A stretch of 64,000 nt of DNA from Daucus carota subsp. sativus (Eukaryota; Streptophyta; Magnoliopsida; Apiales; Apiaceae): assembly GCF_001625215.2 (NCBI RefSeq), contig NC_030387.2, positions 37,285,606 through 37,349,605 of the forward strand, written 5' to 3'. A program made the translations under genes and the position numbers. Positions 58,414-64,000 of this stretch are shown here, in pieces; the first letter of the stretch is position 1; the number at the start of each line of letters is the position of its first letter. Below the pieces are notes generated by a model. That model saw only the letters and a list, made by a program, of their open reading frames with translations, did no database searches and was not told the origin of the DNA.

Positions 58414-59306
58414 AAACAAACTTTTACATAGCTTCCAAGCCCCATTCTCTCTCAAATTAGGGTTTTGAGAGTCGACTCCCAAAATTAGCCGTAACTTCTC
58501 CATTCTTCACCTTCATCTTCTACATCCACCAAATCATTTTCGATCTCCCATCTTCTCCACTATTTACCAGTTTTTTGTTTTTCAATAAAATCGAGTGTTG
58601 CTTAAATCTCGAAGATTCCAATCGAGTTTTATTTTCAGATCTGTTTCGGATTTGAGCGCGGACTTGATTGTTTTCTGAATAAATCAGATCTTTTGAAATC
58701 AAAGGTCCGATTGTGTTTTTCTGTCTCGCCTTTTGGCGTGTGTTGATTAGTACCCAATTTTTGGGTGTTATATTTGTGGTTTGTTATGTCTTCCTGCGTT
58801 ATCAATGTGAATGATTGGGATGGAGTTTTGGGAGATCTGGTTTATCGCATCATTAATACTTTCGGCATGTCTATAGCTGGCTCCCGGCATGTAGATAGCT
58901 GGGGTATACTTGGAACGGTGGTGATCGCATGTGCTCACTTTTCACAAATGATAGTTGTTCATTATTCGAGGATTCTTGTTCCTCATTGCTTAGTTTTTAC
59001 AACTGAGTCGCCTGAACACCGAAACAGCCATGGAACTATTGTGAAGGTCAATTGTGAAGCTACCATTTTCGGGATTGATGTAGGCTGGATTACTCGAGAA
59101 TCGTTTGTATTCATTTTCAGTTTCAAGAATCATTGGATTCATTGTGTTAAGCAGTCTGGAAACAATGCGGCTATTTGTTTAGCTCGTTTTATTGTTTATT
59201 AACCTGATTGCATTGTCAGTTGGGGATCTGTCCCAACTAGATTTGTTTTAATTTAATGGAGTGAATTCGCATTTTGTCAAAAAAAAAAAAAACAAACTTT
59301 TACATA
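58414..59306 (+). mobile_element. Short L1-like retroposon with 15-17-bp target duplication
   Basis: The insert 58431-~59291 is flanked by AAACAAACTTTTACATA (58414-58430) and ACAAACTTTTACATA (59292-59306; the leading A merge with the tail) and ends in a poly(A) run. At only ~860 bp it is far shorter than a full L1. It has a CT-rich leader containing AAATTAGGGTTTTGAGAG, one 138-codon frame and a 3' end CATTTTGTC-poly(A). The last ~45 residues of the frame resemble the C-terminus of a plant L1 RNase H domain, so the element looks like an internally deleted L1 moved by a complete relative. Confidence 0.78.
58786..59202 (+). CDS. Open frame in the short L1-like element
   Basis: 138 residues from MSSCVINVNDWDGVLGDLVY to a TAA. 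The C-terminal part (ESFVFIFSFKNHWIHCVKQS, GNNAAICLARF) follows the pattern F-V-x-V-x-R-x-x-N-x-x-A-H-x-L-A-R of plant L1 RNase H tails, but the usual histidine before L-A-R is replaced (AAICLAR), so activity is unlikely. The N-terminal part is not recognised. It may be simply the remains of ORF2 joined to leader sequence, not a functional gene. Confidence 0.45.
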   Translation: MSSCVINVNDWDGVLGDLVYRIINTFGMSIAGSRHVDSWGILGTVVIACAHFSQMIVVHYSRILVPHCLVFTTESPEHRNSHGTIVKVNCEATIFGIDVGWITRESFVFIFSFKNHWIHCVKQSGNNAAICLARFIVY

Positions 59307-59310
59307 TTTT

Positions 59311-61945
59311 TTAATAGGAAAAATTTTCTTACTATCTTCGACGATAATGTCAAACAGAGTCTAAACTTTTTCTTATTTGAATCGCTCTAACCCGTAATTC
59401 TGGCCTTCTCGGTATTTTCCTCCACACTTCAGCCCAATCATTCTTGCCCAGATTATTTAGTATTCTCCTCCGCTTTAGCCCGATAACTATAAGCCCATTG
59501 TCGGGAGCTGAAAAAGGATTTTAATTATTCTTGAGTTTAATTTAAAAAATATTTATTGTGTAAGTTAAATTATTTTTTGTAAGGTATAACCTATATTCGG
59601 GAGCTAATATATACCTTTTTCAATAACTTGTTTTATTCAATAATTTTATATGATGAAAAAATAATATCATCATTTTCATAAATAAATCATCACACTTGTT
59701 TTATTATTTCAATTTTAATAAGTCACAATAAAAATTATTCAAACATATATAAATATCAAATTTCCACTTTTCATTTATAACTTATCTATCATTTATCACA
59801 TTAAATAAATTCAAATGATAAGTAATTATTATAAAATTATCCATGTGAAGTTACGAATTAATTAAAGCTAACACGTCGAGTTAAATCGATGTTATAAAAT
59901 ATACAGATGATAAATGATGAAAATGATTGTGGTAATCGTTCCCCAAATATCACACGCACAATTTTTTTTGTGGGAACAAATATAACTAATACTTTTATAA
60001 TCTGTTTAAAATTTGTCATTTGAAATTTTAGATTTAAACAAATTATTTATTTGAAAATATAAATTTAGATTTATTTGTAATTCAAAATATTCAGCTATCA
60101 GTATAGACTTAAGGATTTCAAATAACAACCAAAAGAATACTATTTGAAATATATAATTTGTAATTTCCAAACCCCCTCTTATATCTTTTCCTTTTTTGTC
60201 CGTGTTATTATTATATGATTTTAACTTAATTAATTACATCGAGTATCTTCAATAGTATATATGACACAACTAACAAAAAATGATTGATTTAGTTATAATA
60301 AATTAATAGTTAATTAATATTATTGGTTTGGTCCACAATAATTTCGGTTCTTTTGAGTTCGGACCAAATTATTTCGGTTCTGTTCAACCCATAATATAAT
60401 TTCGGTCCGGTCCTGCTTAAAAGAACATAAATTATTTTAAAAATAAAAAAATATATCATAAAAAAAGTTAAAATTCATAATTTTTTACAAGAAAAATATT
60501 GACATACATTTCACTGCTCTTAGAAAATATATTTCCGTGACTTGTTTTTAAGAATTTTTTTCCTCAATAAAATTTAACATCTAAATTTTTTAATTCAAAA
60601 AAAAAATTTAAAAATAAATTATACAATTATATTTCACAAAGATATTAAAGTGTGTGCCGCGTCCCAGGTTAAAAACAAATATGAAAATATTGTTACTCAT
60701 GTTAATCTTGAATTTTGGATGTAATCCTAACAAACCCAAAGCATAGATTTGTCATTAAAAAAACGATTATCAAATGGGACGGTGGGATTTGAGAAAGGGA
60801 CACTTGTTTATTTGTTTATAATATCCCGCTACAAGTTTGTGGGATGAGAAAGAAAACGAGGTGCAAAAGCGTTACCGGCTAAGACGGTAGGGCCATGTTG
60901 GCGCCCACAGTTCTGGAGATAAAACTGGGAACTCATACCCATGGTTTACAATTTACTAATGGCGGTTTTGAATTATCTTACCATGAATGGTAAGTTGACA
61001 ACTACTCTACTTGATTTCCTCAAAACAAGGAGCTGCGTCGGTGGGCCTGGCGGCCCAGGCTTTTCAAGATACGTGGCGATCCGTGAATTTCTAGTACTTC
61101 TACGCGCCATTACATCTTGACTGCTTTTGCATTTGTAAATCAAAGCAGCCCTGCTGTTCGCTGATCTCTGTTATGTGCGAGTGTTACTATGTTCTTGTTT
61201 TGAGGCATTCTCGGCGAGGTAAAATTTGTTATTAAGCGGCTCAAAGTCTTTTTCGAATAATTCATAAAAATATTAATTTGTCACGGTTTAAACTGACGTT
61301 AAGAATTTAGAAATTTATTTAAGCTCGGATGTTATAGTAAGAGTTTTTATTAAATGATTTATTTGTTTACTTCCTCTGTGCTCGTTAATTATTATTTTTG
61401 AACCTCCCTATCTATTACAAGTTCGAAATTATATCTGTTGAAAAATAAAAATAAATAAATTTTATTCTACTCAACAAAAATAAAGAAATTTTAAAATGTA
61501 TCACCTAGATGTCGACCAGAACCCGCCCACATTTAGACGTTCAGCCACCGTTAAATTTGCCCTAAACTGAATCGCGAGTGAGTACAGACGCAAAAGGAGG
61601 TGAAGGTTGTCACTGATTAATACTCCAGCACACTCGTTTTTCTAATACTAGTAGGATGGAGTAATATTCTAAGTGGAATAAAAATGAGGTGGCGCGGGTT
61701 TCAAGTTAAAGTTCCATGAATGTGGAAACCTGGTATTTCAAAAACAATCTACCACTCTTTTGGAAACTGCTTGCGGCCCCTTGTACTATCCACAAACCAA
61801 CCGGCCGTGGACCCCATTCCATATATATATCCTCCTATATTATGGCTTCTCATCACATCTTGTCTTCCATCTTCAAACACTTCTACAACATCCTCAAAAG
61901 CCAACACCCATCTCTCCTGTCCTAAAAATCATCAGTTGTATCACA
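59311..61945. other. AT-rich intergenic DNA and LBD promoter region
   Basis: No gene or well-defined element seen in 59311-61700. The GC-richer stretch ~60850-61160 differs in composition from its flanks and includes TACCATGAATGGTA, a short palindrome. The last few hundred bases form the promoter and leader of the LBD gene, with TATATATAT at ~61822. Confidence 0.4.
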
Positions 61946-62954
61946 ATGCGAACTAGCTGTAATGGTTGTCGAGCGCTCCGTAAGGGATGCAGTGATGACT
62001 GTAGCATCAAACCTTGCCTTCAGTGGATCAAATCTCCCGATTCTCAGGCCCATGCCACTGTCTTCTTGGCCAAGTTTTACGGCCGCGCGGGATTACTAAA
62101 TCTCGTCAACACTGGCCCCACCCATCTCCGTCCTGGTTAGTATTCTTGATCATTTTTCGATTTTTGTTAGTAGTCGATTTCATTTTTCATGATTAATTCT
62201 AAAAAAATTCGATTAATTTTTTATAAGATTTTTCGATTTTTATTATTGTTTAATTTCATATTTTAAACGTGAATAAAAGATATTGTTGCATTTTTTGAAT
62301 GAAAATCAACGTCAACAATCATTTAAGTTAATATTTTACGAATATTTTTTAACTTCGATTACTTGATAAATATTTTAGGAAAATAATATTTTGCTAGTAT
62401 TATTTTTGTGTACTTTGTTTTGACAATTTTTCCTTGTGATTTCAGCTATATTTAGGTCGCTATTATACGAAGCTTGTGGCCGAATAGTGAACCCAATCTA
62501 CGGGTCTGTCGGGTTATTATGGTCCGGAAACTGGCAGCTTTGCCAAGATGCTGTGGAGGCGGTTTTAAAAGGAAGCCCAATCACAAAAATTGCAAGCGAG
62601 ACTGCTGAAACTAATGATGGGCCGCCACTGAAGGCCTATGACATTCGTCACATCCCGAAAGATGATAATTCTTCCGGGTCGAACCAGCTTCACCGGGTCA
62701 GGAATCGGTGCAGGTTCAAGAAGTCGGGTGCAAAAACGCAAGCTAGTTCGGGTTGGGTCCGACCCGAGGACGAGTATACCCGATCACCGAGTCATGAGTC
62801 GACATTGAGCCATTTATCTGAGGTGGCTATTAATGTGGAGGCTTCTAAAAACTTGGCTTGTGCAGATACGGCTGAGCCCGAGCCCGAGGGTTCGGCCCAT
62901 TTTGAAGCTGATGGGGAAATTGAACTGGAGTTGACGTTGGGGTTGAGTATCTAG
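61946..62954 (+). CDS. Class II LOB-domain transcription factor (LBD40/41/42 group)
   Basis: Two exons, 61946-62135 and 62446-62954, giving 232 residues. The zinc-binding CX2CX6CX3C block is present ([15 protein letters not shown], residues ~5-19), followed by [32 protein letters not shown] and [30 protein letters not shown] in pieces, as in class II LBDs. The incomplete leucine-zipper pattern also fits class II. The intron splits the LOB domain after HLRP, the usual place. The tail ends [10 protein letters not shown], an LxLxL-type EAR repressor motif. Class II members act in nitrogen, anthocyanin and hypoxia responses; LBD41 is a core low-oxygen gene in Arabidopsis. Paralogue assignment is uncertain. 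The ATG at 61946 was chosen since the family starts MR-x-SCNGC. Confidence 0.93.
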
Positions 62955-63670
62955 GCGGGGTCTTAGAAACCCACTAATTTTGGGCTTGTTTAGTTTTTAA
63001 TGGGCTTTTATGCTTGTATACTTTTGTCTTTAATTAGAAATGTACAAATTGTGATTATAACTTTGTACTAAAGATAGATAACTTTGTTTTGAATGGGCAT
63101 TCAACTTTTCTCAATCATCAATTCTTCATATTTGATAAGATTGCCAAAGATAATATGCTATAAGTTTGATAAGATTTGCCAAGATAATATGCTATGCTAT
63201 ATCCTCTCTTCTAACCGAAATCGTATCCGTAAATTGCTGAATTGATTAAATATTTAAATATTTAATTAATTATCTTATTAATTTTCGATCAACCCACTCA
63301 GTTACCGATTAATCTTTGTTCTATGACTTTACTGATTAAATCAGTAAGTGATGATAAAAAAAATATTAACGAATCAAATAAAAAATACTCAGCTTACCGA
63401 ATATGAAACCACCTCTAAAAGCTAAAGTATATATTCCAATAATAATAATAATATAGCAGTATAACAAGTATACGTACATTCTTTCGGCCAAGTGCGCTGC
63501 CCCAACTGGTTACAGTTTCATAAGATTTACAGCTATTATTGTTTTTATGACAACTAGAACATGTACACTTTATCACACCAATGACACGGTTTAAATGAAT
63601 GACAGTGATCGGCGGTTCGATTCAGGGCTCAACCATATATTAGCTGGACCACCTGAATTAATCCTTGCAT
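62955..63670. other. Convergent 3' flanks of LBD and KCS genes
   Basis: 3' UTRs and AT-rich spacer, with a ~20-bp direct repeat (AAGTTTGATAAGATTTGCCA-like words near 63130-63190) and a short AAT repeat at ~63438-63452. No other gene seen. Confidence 0.45.
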
Positions 63671-64000
63671 TTAAAGCTTCACAACTTCCGGAATATGCAC
63701 CGGATATCTGTCAATGCAGTCTTGCCACGGCCCGTCCGCCGGCGTCTTAACCGTCCGATTACACTTCCACACCGCACTGTTGCATTTAAATCCACTCCCG
63801 AACGCGATTTGCCACACTCGGTCACCTTTTTTCATCCTCCCCTTGGCCTCAATATAGCTCATTTCGTACCATAATGAGGAAGATGAGGTGTTTCCAAAGC
63901 GGTGAAGCGCCATGCGGGAGGCCTCCACGTGTTCAGCCGAGAGCTGGAGATTCTTCTGGAGCTCGTCGATGACTGCACGGCCTCCCGCGTGGATGCAGAA
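63671..64000 (-). CDS. 3-ketoacyl-CoA synthase, C-terminal part (cut by window edge)
   Basis: The last 109 residues of a minus-strand gene whose start lies beyond base 64000. KCS enzymes catalyse the first, rate-setting condensation of very-long-chain fatty acid elongation at the endoplasmic reticulum, supplying waxes, suberin and sphingolipids. The fragment begins [20 protein letters not shown], which includes a catalytic histidine (IHAGG). It continues with [20 protein letters not shown], holding the catalytic asparagine (GNTSSSS), then [20 protein letters not shown] and the family-type end [18 protein letters not shown]. Both catalytic residues visible here are intact. It is convergent with the LBD gene. 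Which KCS paralogue this is cannot be settled from the tail, although the ending resembles the KCS4/KCS11 group. Confidence 0.95.
   Translation of the reverse strand, partial: FCIHAGGRAVIDELQKNLQLSAEHVEASRMALHRFGNTSSSSLWYEMSYIEAKGRMKKGDRVWQIAFGSGFKCNSAVWKCNRTVKTPADGPWQDCIDRYPVHIPEVVKL

Noticed and set aside
60850-61160. GC-richer intergenic block considered as a hidden gene
   Set aside because: No open frame of useful length, splice pattern or recognised motif; only composition differs.
61716-61956. Upstream and alternative frames ahead of the LBD start, including an in-frame extension from 61760
   Set aside because: The LBD family begins at MR-x-SCNGC; the extension has no conservation and runs through the TATATATAT promoter-like zone.

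Overview
This window is nuclear DNA of a flowering plant, almost certainly a eudicot. It has AT-rich intergenic DNA, short exons with GT-AG introns, plant-specific gene families (LBD, CLE, KCS, ABA4, TRM-like) and many small transposons, especially Stowaway-type MITEs. I could not fix the species from the sequence alone.

Thirteen protein-coding loci can be supported: (1) a conserved small protein of unknown function, + strand, 4 exons, 3352-10277, with intron 1 expanded to 6.3 kb by an LTR element; (2) a decaying plastidic glucose transporter copy, - strand, 11142-15089; (3) a single-exon conserved plant protein, + strand, 16958-17578; (4) a TRM/LONGIFOLIA-like protein, - strand, 18241-21381; (5) a single-exon serine-rich protein, - strand, 24391-25173; (6) DEAD-box RNA helicase RH10 (DDX47/Rrp3 type), - strand, 26094-32131; (7) Elongator subunit ELP5, - strand, 33370-36499; (8) ribosomal protein eS7, - strand, 38444-39678; (9) ABA4 (neoxanthin and abscisic acid synthesis), - strand, 42145-44155; (10) a monoacylglycerol lipase / caffeoylshikimate esterase-like hydrolase, - strand, 45886-50452; (11) a CLE peptide precursor, + strand, 54932-55186; (12) a class II LOB-domain transcription factor, + strand, 61946-62954; (13) the 3' end of a 3-ketoacyl-CoA synthase, - strand, 63671 to the window edge. 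Exon chains were built by hand from splice sites, reading frame and remembered family sequences. All chains close in frame except the glucose transporter.

The genes are ordinary housekeeping and developmental genes with no operon-like logic. RH10 (rRNA processing), ELP5 (tRNA wobble modification) and eS7 (ribosome) are neighbours with translation-related roles, but chance proximity is the simplest reading.

The most unusual content is the mobile DNA. A young Ty1/copia fossil lies antisense in intron 1 of locus 1 and itself carries a 587-bp hAT-like element with a perfect 8-bp target duplication. Two retroposed inserts each have long target-site duplications and a poly(A) tail: a 1.1-kb insert (52561-53660) that looks chimeric, with a start codon, short exon-like segment and splice donor joined to a G-rich minisatellite and a LINE-like tail; and a 0.86-kb apparently deleted L1 (58431-59291) with a 138-codon frame. 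A MITE sits inside another repeat at 57.8-58.4 kb, a Helitron 3' terminus is seen near 55.77 kb, and three tRNA-like SINE candidates are present. Long gene-free stretches (1-3350, 21.4-24.4, 36.5-38.4, 40.5-42.1, 44.2-45.9, 50.5-54.9 and 55.2-61.9 kb) otherwise hold AT-rich DNA with these elements.
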